Below are positions 55,228 through 63,666 of a DNA stretch of 64,000 nt, in pieces (the stretch's first letter is position 1; each line of letters starts with the position of its first letter). The position numbers and the translations under genes are program-made. The notes below the pieces were generated by a model that was not told the DNA's origin, searched no databases, and was given only the letters and a program-made list of their open reading frames with translations. The stretch is taken from positions 810,128 through 874,127 of the forward strand of contig BPIC01000001.1 of NCBI GenBank assembly GCA_026003895.1, given 5' to 3'. The DNA comes from Dehalococcoidia bacterium. Lineage in GTDB: Bacteria; Chloroflexota; Dehalococcoidia; SpSt-223.

Positions 55228-55926
55228 TTACCGCTCGGCCGGCGTTTCCGGTGAGATGGACGCGGCGAGGTCGAGCGCCGGACCTACTGGGGTCTCTGTC
55301 AGGGACACTCGGACGACGCGGCGGAGGAGGGCAATCTGCTTCGACGCGCCCAACAGCGCTTCGATAGCGGGTTGGATGATGGCGGGATCCGCGCCCTGGA
55401 GCTGGGCTAGCTCAAGTGCCGATGTCGCGATTGCGAAAGCATTGTTAAGCGAATCCGCGACCTGCCGTGCAGTTGCCAACACCCCTTGAAGCTGGCCTTC
55501 CGACACCAGCAGCCGCTCGCGGGCGAGGCTTGCTTCGTGTCGCTCGGTGACGTCCAACACATAGCCGAACAACTCCGTGATGGTGCCAGCCTCATCGTAG
55601 CGCCGGTGGGTGATCCAGTTGACCCACCGGTACGACCCGTTGCGGTGGCGAAAGCGGTAGATCAGGTTGTTGGACGGCTGCCGTTGGCGGGTTGCAGCTC
55701 TGGCGGCTTCCAGCAGGGCTGGCGCGTCGTCCGGGTGCAAGTGGTCGATCCAGAAGTTTGGGCGACCGACGATCTCGCGCGTTGGATACCCAAGGAGGCG
55801 CTCAACATTTGGACTGACCGCGGTGATGACACCAGGCCGCCCACGGAAAAAGACGAGCGGGCTCTCGGCAAGCAAGTCGACAGAGAGCCAGTCAGGAATG
55901 TGAGCGCCGCCGTGATCCATATGCAC
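55228..55926 (-). CDS. PAS-domain protein with degenerate histidine-kinase-like helix
   Basis: 232 residues. A PAS_3-type sensor domain spans about 18-140 (VERLLGYPTREIVG, FWIDHLHPDDAP, FRHRNGSYRWVNWITHRRYD, GYVLDVTERHE). A helix follows: ARQVADSLNNAFAIATSAL aligns with the dimerisation helix of some kinases (usual LAHELNN), but the phospho-accepting His is absent and there is no ATPase domain. It may be a sensor or antagonist for another kinase. Candidate promoter TTCGAC-18-TACAAA lies upstream on the minus strand. The GTG at 55926 or ATG two codons later could be the start. Confidence 0.78.
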   Translation of the reverse strand: MHMDHGGAHIPDWLSVDLLAESPLVFFRGRPGVITAVSPNVERLLGYPTREIVGRPNFWIDHLHPDDAPALLEAARAATRQRQPSNNLIYRFRHRNGSYRWVNWITHRRYDEAGTITELFGYVLDVTERHEASLARERLLVSEGQLQGVLATARQVADSLNNAFAIATSALELAQLQGADPAIIQPAIEALLGASKQIALLRRVVRVSLTETPVGPALDLAASISPETPAER

Positions 55927-56146
55927 CGGGCGTTTCTTCGTTTTGTAGACGTGAGTTTAACACTTGTCGAATCGCGGCTGTCCCGTCAAACCTGCGACAG
56001 GACCATGCCGCTGGGTCGAAAGCTCCCTTCGCCCACCGATTCCCTCGTGCTACATTTTGCGGTTGCCTAGATGAAGAACGATGAACGGGTGAGTCGGTTA
56101 CGCGCAATACGAAATTTTGAGGATCTTCGGCGCCGAACGGCTTCCG

Positions 56147-57292
56147 CTACCAGAGCCGTTGGCTGGCGATCGCCGCACCATCGCGGAGCGCCCGGAACTT
56201 TGCCCATGTCACCGACGGGACGACCGTCGAGCCGGCCGCACCAGTGGAGAAGCCGCAATCGGCACCGGCGATGACATTCTCCCGCCCGACGAGACGGGCG
56301 AAGCGTAGGATGCGCTCGGCGACCAGCTCGGGATGTTCGACGAAGTTCGTCGTCGAATCGAGCACGCCGGGCATCAGCACTTTCCCCTCAGGCAGGGGGA
56401 CCTCTTCCCAAAGCCGCCATTCGTGCTCGTGCCGTGGATTGGCTGCCTCGAAGGAGATGAAATTCGGCCGCGCCGACAGCACGATATCGATGATGTCGCG
56501 CAGCGGGATGTCCTTATGGTGGGGGCCCTCGTAATTCCCCCAGCACAGGTGCATGCGTAGGTTCTCGGGGGGAATGTCCGCGAGCGCCCAGTTCATTGCC
56601 TCGACGTGCATTGCGGCGATGCGGCGAAACTCGTCGAGCGGGATGGTGGGAAACTGAAGGTTGCGGCCGAGCGCTAAGTCAGGGCAGTCGATCTGCAGGT
56701 TGATGCCAGCCCGGTGGATCGCCGTGTACTCCTCTTTCATCGCCGCGGCGAGCGCCCAGATATACTCCTCGTGGCTGGCGTAATACTGGTTCGGCAGAAA
56801 GACGGCGATGACTCCCGGCGCAGCGGCGGTCATGAAGGAGTCGACGGCGCCGGCGCCGGGCAGCGCGGCGAGAAAGGCGTCGATGTCGCGCTCGAGGTCG
56901 GCCTGACCACAGTAGGTGATCGGCCCGTCGCAGGCGGGCCGGGGCGCCGCCGGCGTGGCGAGCGCATGCCGGCGCAGATTCTCCGTGTATTCGGGGAAGT
57001 CGGCGAGGTCAGCAGCGACGCCAATCGTGCCCGACCCGTTGAAGCCGGTCAGCCGGTCCTTCGCGTAGCCGACGTAGGAGGGCTTGCTCATCTCGCCGTC
57101 GGACACGACGTCGATGCCGTTTGCGACCTGCGTGCGGACGATATCGTAAACCGCCTCGCGGACCAGCGCGTCGAACCGCGCCTCGTCGACCAGCTCCCCG
57201 CGGTCCTTCTGCAGCACCAAGGCGATAAGGTCCGCTGGCCGCGGCAGGCTGCCGGTGTGGGTGGTCAAGATGCGCTCGGTGCTCCGTTTCAT
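56147..57292 (-). CDS. MetE-like cobalamin-independent methionine synthase family protein
   Basis: 381 residues, C-terminal MetE-type (beta/alpha)8 barrel without the N-terminal domain. TTHTGSLPRP near residue 10, DVVSDGEMSKPSYVGY, and the zinc ligands: His-x-Cys in MHLCWGN, Glu in FISFEAANPR and Cys in AGADCGFST. Relatives include archaeal short MetE and epoxyalkane:CoM transferase, so a methyl or alkyl transfer to a thiol is expected, but methionine synthesis is not certain. ATG 57292 conserved start. A hydrolase gene ends 51 bp upstream, on the same strand. Confidence 0.85.
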   Translation of the reverse strand: MKRSTERILTTHTGSLPRPADLIALVLQKDRGELVDEARFDALVREAVYDIVRTQVANGIDVVSDGEMSKPSYVGYAKDRLTGFNGSGTIGVAADLADFPEYTENLRRHALATPAAPRPACDGPITYCGQADLERDIDAFLAALPGAGAVDSFMTAAAPGVIAVFLPNQYYASHEEYIWALAAAMKEEYTAIHRAGINLQIDCPDLALGRNLQFPTIPLDEFRRIAAMHVEAMNWALADIPPENLRMHLCWGNYEGPHHKDIPLRDIIDIVLSARPNFISFEAANPRHEHEWRLWEEVPLPEGKVLMPGVLDSTTNFVEHPELVAERILRFARLVGRENVIAGADCGFSTGAAGSTVVPSVTWAKFRALRDGAAIASQRLW

Positions 57293-57343
57293 CCGTCCTC
57301 CGTCGTTCGTGCGGGTGACGCTAGGGCGGACCGTGCGTCGCTG

Positions 57344-58201
57344 TCAAGGCGAGGGCAGGTCGTCCAACCAAGCAACGACGGCCTTTCCCACCTTCTCGGC
57401 GGAGCCGGGCCGGGTGAAGAAATGGTCGACGTCCTCAAGGATGACGTGACGGTGGAGCGGGTTCGGCGCGAGCCGTTGGATGTCCTCGAATTGGCCGGCC
57501 ATGTGGTAGACCATCAGCCCCTCGTCCAGCCCACAGTCGATGCGGAGAACCGGCACCCGAATGCCCGCGGCCCACTGCGCCACGTTGTAGGTCTCACCGG
57601 CATACTTGTCCAGCCAGCTCGCGGCGGCGAACGGTTGGGCGGTCGGAAACGTGGCAAAAAAGAGGTCGTTCGGCCGGCCGGCGGCGACGAGCTCCTCCGC
57701 CTGCTTCTTCGTCTCCAAGAACTGTTCGGCCCAGGGCGACGACTCGTAAAGCGAGGCGGAAAACCGTGGCCCGGCGAGCGCGATGAGGGCTGAAAGCGCT
57801 GGGTGGGGGCCATGGGCGGCATAATAGGTCGCCTTGGTGCAGCCGAGGCTATGGCCGTAGAGGGCGATCCGCCGAAAGCCGCGTTCAACGAGGCATTGGA
57901 TCGCGGCGGAATAATCATAACGGCAATCAGCGAGGTTCTCGTAGGCGCTGCCAAGCAAGCCGGTGCGGCCGCGGAACGCGAGGTCGTGGCCACGGGTGCT
58001 GATGGTGAGCGCTGGGTAGCCAGCTGCCGTCAGGACTTGGGCCACATCGGTGATGGTCGGGTGCCAAAAGTTGGTGCCGGTGCCCCCATTCAGAACGACT
58101 GCGTCGATCGCCGTCCCCGGTTTTGGCGCGGTCGCGGCAAAGAACCCCGCCGGCAGTTGGATTCCGTCTTCGGTGGTCAGCAAGAACATGTCGACGAGCA
58201 T
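57344..58201 (-). CDS. Alpha/beta hydrolase
   Basis: 285 residues, no signal peptide. Nucleophile elbow LYGHSLGCTK with Ser118; VLRIDCGLDEGLM with candidate acid residue; EDVDHFFTRPGS with the catalytic His. A lid region (SPWAEQFLETKKQAEELV) lies between. Resembles small esterase/thioesterase-type hydrolases; substrate unknown. It is upstream of the MetE-like gene by 51 bp. Confidence 0.85.
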   Translation of the reverse strand: MLVDMFLLTTEDGIQLPAGFFAATAPKPGTAIDAVVLNGGTGTNFWHPTITDVAQVLTAAGYPALTISTRGHDLAFRGRTGLLGSAYENLADCRYDYSAAIQCLVERGFRRIALYGHSLGCTKATYYAAHGPHPALSALIALAGPRFSASLYESSPWAEQFLETKKQAEELVAAGRPNDLFFATFPTAQPFAAASWLDKYAGETYNVAQWAAGIRVPVLRIDCGLDEGLMVYHMAGQFEDIQRLAPNPLHRHVILEDVDHFFTRPGSAEKVGKAVVAWLDDLPSP

Positions 58202-58383
58202 CGCCTCTCTCCCTCACCGCACTTGTGTGTCGCATCCTACCGTCTTGAGCGCCGCGGTGCGCGGACCCACGCACGTTTTCAGGACGCAATCTGCTGCGGC
58301 GGGAAGCGCGTGCGTTTTGGCAGCCTCGGTTGCCGGATCGCAACGCATCCCGTCGGGCTTCCGCGGGGTGCATCGGATCGGTG

Positions 58384-58389
58384 TATCCT
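58384..58389 (+). promoter_or_regulatory. TATCCT -10-like box close to the DUF393 start
   Basis: TATCCT ends 9 bp before the ATG at 58399, with no ribosome site between: a possible leaderless start. Confidence 0.35.
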
Positions 58390-58398
58390 TGCCCTCCG

Positions 58399-58770
58399 AT
58401 GGATCAGCGTGACTGGCTGTTGATTGATGGAGAGTGCGGCTTTTGCCGCCGGAGTGCGGACTGGATTCGGCGGCAGGACCGCCGCGGGCGGTTTCGCATT
58501 ATTCCCTACCAGGAAGCGCCGTTGCCGCCAATGACGGAGGAGTTGCGCGCCGCCTGTGCGCAGGCGATGCATGTGGTTACTGCCGACGGGCAGACGCTGC
58601 GGGCTGGGCGCGCCGCCCTCTACGTGCTCGCCGCCATCGGCCACCCCCGACTGGCTGGATTGCTCGGGCTGCCACCGCTTCTTCCATTTGTCGAACTCGC
58701 CTATCGCATCGTGGCGAACAACCGGCCATTCTTCTCTCGCCTCTTCTTCACCAAGGAGACGCCGCGCTGA
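58399..58770 (+). CDS. DUF393 (DCC family) thiol-disulfide-type protein
   Basis: 123 residues. Starts with DGECGFCRRSADWIRRQD: Asp10-x-x-Cys13-x-x-Cys16, the DxxCxxC signature of DUF393, a thioredoxin-like family. Then FRIIPYQE and a C-terminal helix pair with YRIVANNRPFFSR. It probably has a redox role; partner unknown. The frame is open to 58330, but ATG 58399 is at the usual start of the domain. Confidence 0.88.
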   Translation: MDQRDWLLIDGECGFCRRSADWIRRQDRRGRFRIIPYQEAPLPPMTEELRAACAQAMHVVTADGQTLRAGRAALYVLAAIGHPRLAGLLGLPPLLPFVELAYRIVANNRPFFSRLFFTKETPR

Positions 58771-58909
58771 CGCTGCCCACCGGCGCCCCTGTTGGCCCGG
58801 GCGGCGCGGTAGCCGTGCGTCACACCCTCAGCCGGCCGGTTCGGCGGCCCGGCGACCAGGGCGTCGCAACGGCGACATTCGATGCGTCGACGCCACGCGT
58901 TGTAGTCGT

Positions 58910-60031
58910 TCAGGGGTGATGCTCGGTGGCGGCGACGGGAAGAATCCGAATCTCCTCGGGCGGGAAGATCAGGGAGATGCCCGCCCCTTGGCCGATTGCG
59001 GCTCGCTCCCATATTGCCTGCGGTACCTCGACTTCGAGGTCGAATTCCCGCTCGGGAGTGAGGCGAGCATCAGCGAGTTTGACGTACAGGACGGTGACGC
59101 TCCGGTCGGCGACGGCGTCGACGATGGTTCCGCTGGCTGAGGTTCCAAATGAGTGGTCGATTTGAGCATCAAGCCTGATGCGGTCGCTCCGGACGCAGAC
59201 CCAGACCGGGTCGCCCACGGCCATCGACTCGCTGACCGCCCGGCCGATGAGCGTGCGCTCGCCGACGCGCACGCAGGCTCGGTCACCTTCAAGCCGCTCG
59301 ATGCGCCCGCGCCAGATGTTCCGGACGCCGACGAGCTCGGCAACTCGGACATCGCGAAACCGAAGGAGGAGCTCATCGGGGGGCGCCTCTTGCAACACGC
59401 GACCATGGTCGAGCACGGCGATCCGGTCTCCGAGATAGAGGGCTTCCGAGAGATCATGGGTGACGAAAAGGGTGGGGATCGCAAATCTCCGTTGCAGGCT
59501 GCGCAGCGCCCGCCGCAGCTCGATCCGGGTCGGCGAATCGAGCGCTGAGAGCGGTTCGTCCAGCAGGAGCGCCTCGGGCTGGGTGACGAGGGCGCGCGCC
59601 AAGGCAACCCGCTGCTGTTGGCCGCCCGACAACTGGTGAGGACGGCGCTGCTGGAGAGAGATCAGCCCGGTCAGCTCGAGCAATTCCTCGATGCGGCGGC
59701 GCGCCTCCGCGTTCGAGACTCCTCGTACTCCAAACGCGACATTCTCGTAAACATTCAGATGGGGGAAGAGCGCATAGCTTTGTGGGACATAGCCAACGCG
59801 CCGGGCCTGTGGCGCCACGAAGATCCGGGACTTGTCGTCAAAGAGGACTCTGCCGTTCAACATGATGCGGCCCTGCGCAGGTCGAACCAACCCAGCGACC
59901 GTTCGGAGCGCCATCGACTTGCCGGCCCCGGATCGTCCGAAAAGGACGAGCACCTCGCGGTCAGCGGCGAGATCGATCGAAAGCCGGAACCCCGCCAATT
60001 GGTGGCGGACCGAGACCTCCAGCGCGGTCAT
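58910..60031 (-). CDS. modC: Molybdate ABC transporter ATPase
   Basis: 373 residues. ABC ATPase with Walker A FGRSGAGKS (31-39), Q-loop VPQSYALFP, signature LSGGQ (134-138), Walker B LLLDEP (155-160) and His192. A C-terminal region (about 230-370) with ACVRVGERTLIGRAV and ASGTIVDAVADRSVTVL is the oxyanion-binding (TOBE/MOP) domain of ModC/WtpC/CysA. It powers the channel made by ModB. Its ATG overlaps the modB stop (ATGA). Tungstate is an alternative substrate. Confidence 0.9.
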   Translation of the reverse strand: MTALEVSVRHQLAGFRLSIDLAADREVLVLFGRSGAGKSMALRTVAGLVRPAQGRIMLNGRVLFDDKSRIFVAPQARRVGYVPQSYALFPHLNVYENVAFGVRGVSNAEARRRIEELLELTGLISLQQRRPHQLSGGQQQRVALARALVTQPEALLLDEPLSALDSPTRIELRRALRSLQRRFAIPTLFVTHDLSEALYLGDRIAVLDHGRVLQEAPPDELLLRFRDVRVAELVGVRNIWRGRIERLEGDRACVRVGERTLIGRAVSESMAVGDPVWVCVRSDRIRLDAQIDHSFGTSASGTIVDAVADRSVTVLYVKLADARLTPEREFDLEVEVPQAIWERAAIGQGAGISLIFPPEEIRILPVAATEHHP

Positions 60032-60702
60032 GGTGAACGCGCGACCAATCGACGAGAGACCGCTTGGACGGCAGCGAGGAGGGAGATCGAAAAGAGCGAA
60101 AGGATCGCAACCAGAATGGTTGCGAGCTCAAGGTCATTCGCTTGGACCGCGTCGTAGATGGCGATCGAGAGGGTTTGGGTCTGGCCGGGGATATTGCCAG
60201 CGACCATGAGGGTTGCACCGAAGTCGCCGAGGGCACGGGCGAAAGAGAGCAACGTGCCGCCCAAGATACCCTGCCAGGCGAGCGGAACGCTGACCATCCA
60301 AAACACCTCCCAATCCGAGCGTCCCAAGGTGCGGGCAACCTGCTCGAGCTCGACGTCGACGGCTTCGAAGGCCGCTCGGCTGGCTTGGGCCACAAAGGGA
60401 AAGGACGCGATGGCAGAGGCGACCACCGCGCCGCGCCAACTGAAGACGAGCGGGATGCCCAATGCCTCGAAGATCGATCCGATAAACGTTCCTCTGCCCA
60501 GGAGAACGAGGAGGTAGAACCCAAGAACGGTCGGTGGCAGGATGAGCGGGGCCGCCACGAGCGCGCTGACAATTTCGCGCCCGGGAATCGGCAACCTTGC
60601 CAGGCACCAGCCTACCGCAACCCCGGCGACAAAGTTGATGCTCGTCGCGAGGAGCGACACCTGGATCGTCAGCAACAGCGGAAACCAATCGATCTCGCGC
60701 AT
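60028..60702 (-). CDS. modB: Molybdate ABC transporter permease
   Basis: 224 residues with five membrane helices: PLLLTIQVSLLATSINFVAGV at the start, LPIPGREIVSALVAAPLILPPTVLG and the EAA loop EQVARTLGRSDWEVFWMVSVP. GDFGATLMVAGNIPGQTQT near the C-terminus is a ModB signature. Start overlaps the modA stop by one base (TAATG) and the stop overlaps modC by 4 bp. Confidence 0.93.
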   Translation of the reverse strand: MREIDWFPLLLTIQVSLLATSINFVAGVAVGWCLARLPIPGREIVSALVAAPLILPPTVLGFYLLVLLGRGTFIGSIFEALGIPLVFSWRGAVVASAIASFPFVAQASRAAFEAVDVELEQVARTLGRSDWEVFWMVSVPLAWQGILGGTLLSFARALGDFGATLMVAGNIPGQTQTLSIAIYDAVQANDLELATILVAILSLFSISLLAAVQAVSRRLVARSP

Positions 60703-61496
60703 TAGCGGGTTGCTGGCGGCTCGAAGCCGTATTTCTCGAGGATCGCTCGCCCTTCAGCGCCCAGCAGCAGGCGGACGAAGGCACGTGCCTCTTCTTCCTT
60801 TCGGGTGCGTTTGAGAATTGCGAGCGCCTGATCGAGCGGGCGGTGCAGGTCTTGCGGGACGATCGTCCAGCGTAGGGTCGAGGGAAGCGCGAGCGAAACG
60901 GCGACGATCCCGACGTCGGCTTGCCCGGTCTGAACATACTGCATCGCCTGCTGAATGTTCTCACCATACACCAGCCGCGGTCGCAGCACTCCCCAGAGCT
61001 GGAGCGCCTCGAGGGCATCTTGCGCTGCGGTGCCGTAGGGCGCGTGTTCGGGGTTCGCGATGGCGATGTAGCGGATCGAGTCGGCAGTGAGCTGGTCGAG
61101 TGAGGTGACCGGCGGGTCCAGATTGGGGCTATTGGCGAGTGCCAGCCTCCCACGAGCGTAGCGCGTCTCTGTCCCCGGCACGGTGAGGCCGCCAGTCTTC
61201 AGCCGCTCGATGAAGGACTCGTTCGCGGCGAGAAACAGATCGAAGGGCGCCCCCTGCTCGATTTGTTGGGTGAGCTGCCCAGTCGAACCGAAGATAAGCG
61301 TCGCTTCGTGACCGGTCTGATCCTTGTAGAGGCGGGCGACATCGGTGAGCGCCAAGCGCAGGTCCGCAGCTGCCGCAACCTGAAGCGCCTGCCCTCGCTG
61401 ATCACGCTGCTGGGTGGTCGCAGCGAATGTCAACGCCACCGTCGTGGCCACACCCAAAACGATGGCGCTCACCGCGACAATCATCCGTTGGTGCAT
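60702..61496 (-). CDS. modA: Molybdate-binding protein of ABC transporter
   Basis: 264 residues. N-terminal signal (MIVAVSAIVLGVATTVALTF) without lipobox, then mature AAADLRLALTDVARLYK, IFGSTGQLTQQIEQGAPFDLFLAAN, NPEHAPYGTAAQDALEAL and GQADVGIVAVSLAL, all typical of ModA. It captures molybdate (or tungstate) outside the membrane. ATG 61496 follows GGAAGGGA. It comes 54 bp after the regulator gene. Confidence 0.93.
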   Translation of the reverse strand: MHQRMIVAVSAIVLGVATTVALTFAATTQQRDQRGQALQVAAAADLRLALTDVARLYKDQTGHEATLIFGSTGQLTQQIEQGAPFDLFLAANESFIERLKTGGLTVPGTETRYARGRLALANSPNLDPPVTSLDQLTADSIRYIAIANPEHAPYGTAAQDALEALQLWGVLRPRLVYGENIQQAMQYVQTGQADVGIVAVSLALPSTLRWTIVPQDLHRPLDQALAILKRTRKEEEARAFVRLLLGAEGRAILEKYGFEPPATR

Positions 61497-61550
61497 CTCA
61501 TGTCCCTTCCAGAACGAGGACTGCATGCGAGAGCCGCCCGCCGGATGCGC

Positions 61551-62735
61551 TTACCATCGGCCGCTGCCCCGCGAAGGTTCTGGCACCTTGGCGACCACCT
61601 TGCCCAGTTGACTCACCTCGTACCCCGGAAGGGTCCGCAGTTCGTCTCGCAAGCGTGCGCTTTGGACCACCTCGAGGAGGATCCCGATCGCGGGATGGTC
61701 GAGATGGTCGCGTGGAATGGTCAGGTCGAATTGGGCTTCGGTGAGCGGCGCGAAGTCCAATCCGAAAACGTCCGCGGTCGCCCGAAGGGCGATTCCCGCG
61801 TCGGCCGCTCCCGAGGCAACCGCCCTCGCGACCTCGAGATGGCTTGGGACGACTCGGTCGTAGCCGAGCACCGCTGTTGGAGGCGCCCCCAGCTCCGACA
61901 ACCGATCGTCGAGGAACGTCCGACTCCCTGCGCCCAGTTCGCGGTTGACGATGCGGACGCCGGTTCCTGCGAGGTCGGCGACGGAGCGCACCCCTTTGGG
62001 GTTGCCCGGCGGGACCACGAACCCCAACTCCCAACTGGCATAGCGCACGACGATTCCGCCGATGCCGGCAAGCGCACGCTCGGCGTGGGCGACATTGAAG
62101 GTGCGAGCGGCGGGGTCCCAGAGATGCGACCCGGCGACATGGGCTTCGCCAGCGGCGACCGTGGCAAGCGCCGTCTCACTTGCCGCCGAAACCCAGAGCA
62201 ACCGGACATCCGACCGTTGGCGGGCGAGGTGCGCGGCGACGATCGAGAGGCTCGGGTCACAGCCGAGCAGCACCGCCGTGTGTTCGAGGTGGGTGTGTGG
62301 TGCAAGGAGGCGGGCCTGCCCGAAGCGATCCCGCGACGTGAGCAGGCCGTCCGCCGCTGCAAATCCCTCGAGCACGTCGTGGCCGCGAGCGAGCGGATAG
62401 CCGACCCACCGGCCCCGGACTCGTGCGAGGGTCAGACGGACCGCGCCTGCTGGTACCGGGAGCGGGAAGTGCACCCGGTCGACAACGTCGGGCTCCGATT
62501 CGGCGAAGAGGTCTTCAACCGGACAGCCGAGTGCCCGGGCAAGCCGAAGCGCGACGGCGGTGTTTGGGATCGATCGACCCGTCTCGATCGCGTTGAGGGC
62601 TTGCCGTGACAGACCGACGCGGTCGGCCAGCTCCTGCTGTGTCAGGCCCGCATGGCGCCGCGCCGCGCGTACCCGGCTTTCCCAAGCGGTCGTCGAGCTC
62701 CGTCGGCTGATGGTTCCCTCCGCGGAGATTGTCAT
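61551..62735 (-). CDS. HTH regulator with molybdate-type binding domain (predicted mod regulator)
   Basis: 394 residues. XRE-type helix-turn-helix (LTQQELADRVGLSRQAL, IETGRSIPNTAVALRLA; about 30-75), a linker, and a periplasmic-binding-protein-like domain from about 140: LLGCDPSLSIVAAHLA, VAAGEAHVAGSHLWDP, GIVVRYASWELGFVV and AVASGAADAGIALRATADVF. This is the PBP_like/ModA-like architecture of one-component molybdenum-responsive regulators, different from ModE. It leads the regulator-modABC operon. TTGACA (minus strand, 62751-62756) lies 15 bp before the ATG, so the true promoter or start needs care; repeats TGACATG/CATGACA around the start suggest autoregulation. Confidence 0.85.
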   Translation of the reverse strand: MTISAEGTISRRSSTTAWESRVRAARRHAGLTQQELADRVGLSRQALNAIETGRSIPNTAVALRLARALGCPVEDLFAESEPDVVDRVHFPLPVPAGAVRLTLARVRGRWVGYPLARGHDVLEGFAAADGLLTSRDRFGQARLLAPHTHLEHTAVLLGCDPSLSIVAAHLARQRSDVRLLWVSAASETALATVAAGEAHVAGSHLWDPAARTFNVAHAERALAGIGGIVVRYASWELGFVVPPGNPKGVRSVADLAGTGVRIVNRELGAGSRTFLDDRLSELGAPPTAVLGYDRVVPSHLEVARAVASGAADAGIALRATADVFGLDFAPLTEAQFDLTIPRDHLDHPAIGILLEVVQSARLRDELRTLPGYEVSQLGKVVAKVPEPSRGSGRW

Positions 62736-62804
62736 GCGTACACGTCATCATGTCAAGAGTAGTTGATACCTTCAGCGCCTCTCCCGTCCCCGGCCGGAGG
62801 TTTG

Positions 62805-62810
62805 TATACT
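62805..62810 (+). promoter_or_regulatory. TATACT -10-like box before enoyl-CoA hydratase gene
   Basis: TATACT, 25 bp upstream of GTG 62836, with GAGGGGGTGAC as ribosome site. Confidence 0.4.
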
Positions 62811-62835
62811 GAGGCATCAATTTCGAGGGGGTGAC

Positions 62836-63666
62836 GTGGAGTTCGAGACTCTGCGCTACGAGAAGAACGATCACGTCGCGACGATCACACTGAACCGACC
62901 GGACCGGCAGAATGCCCTGAATGGCCAACTCCACCGCGAGCTCTGGGCCGTCTGGAACGACTTTCGCTTCGACGGCGAGAGTTGGGTCGCCATCCTCACC
63001 GGCGCGGGGGAGAGCTTTTGCGCTGGTGAAGACTTGGAAGAGATCGCCGAGGCGCTGCGTCGCGATGAGGTGCCGGAGCGCTATCGCGAGCCACGCGACG
63101 GCCGCTGCTGGGGCTATCGCTACGAGCATTATCGGCGTCGGAAGCTGAATGTCTGGAAGCCGGTGATCGTCGCCGTCAACGGTCCGTGCAGCGGCACGGG
63201 CCTCGTGCTCGTCGGCCAGGGCGACGTCATCCTTGCCTCCGAGACCGCAACCTTTTCGCTTCCCGAAGTGTCGCTCGGACTCGTGCCGGTCGAAGAGGCG
63301 CTTTATCTTGCCGATCGGATGCCGCTTGGCGCAGTGCTGCGGCTCGCGCTCCTTGGCGAGGCCGAAGTCCTCACGGCGAACCGGGCTCACGAGCTGGCGC
63401 TGGTGAGTGAAGTGCTGCCCGCCGACGCGTTGCTTGAGCGTGCCCGAACGATCGCCGCCACGATCAATGATCAAGCGGGCGACGCTGTTCGAGCGATGGC
63501 GACGACGATGCACGCTCGCCGCGACTTGGGCTACGACGACTCGCTCGTGTTGGGCTACGAGTACCACGAACGGTTCGAGAACGTCGAGAACATGTTGGAA
63601 GGGCCGCGCGCCTTCACCGAAAAGCGCAAGCCGGCTTGGACGATCCGGCCACCGAGGATGGGATGA
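62836..63666 (+). CDS. Enoyl-CoA hydratase/isomerase family protein
   Basis: 276 residues, crotonase fold: ITLNRPDRQNALNGQLHREL, ILTGAGESFCAGEDLEEIAE (oxyanion loop), VNGPCSGTGLVLVGQGDVIL and FSLPEVSLGLVPVEEALYLA. Glu in LPEVSLG could be catalytic. Between residues 75 and 105 it carries an extra basic segment (REPRDGRCWGYRYEHYRRRK), unusual for the family. Overlaps the next hydratase gene (ATGA/TGATG). With the CoA-transferase pair at 8048-9735 it suggests acyl-CoA degradation in the organism, but the two are 53 kb apart. Confidence 0.88.
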   Translation: MEFETLRYEKNDHVATITLNRPDRQNALNGQLHRELWAVWNDFRFDGESWVAILTGAGESFCAGEDLEEIAEALRRDEVPERYREPRDGRCWGYRYEHYRRRKLNVWKPVIVAVNGPCSGTGLVLVGQGDVILASETATFSLPEVSLGLVPVEEALYLADRMPLGAVLRLALLGEAEVLTANRAHELALVSEVLPADALLERARTIAATINDQAGDAVRAMATTMHARRDLGYDDSLVLGYEYHERFENVENMLEGPRAFTEKRKPAWTIRPPRMG

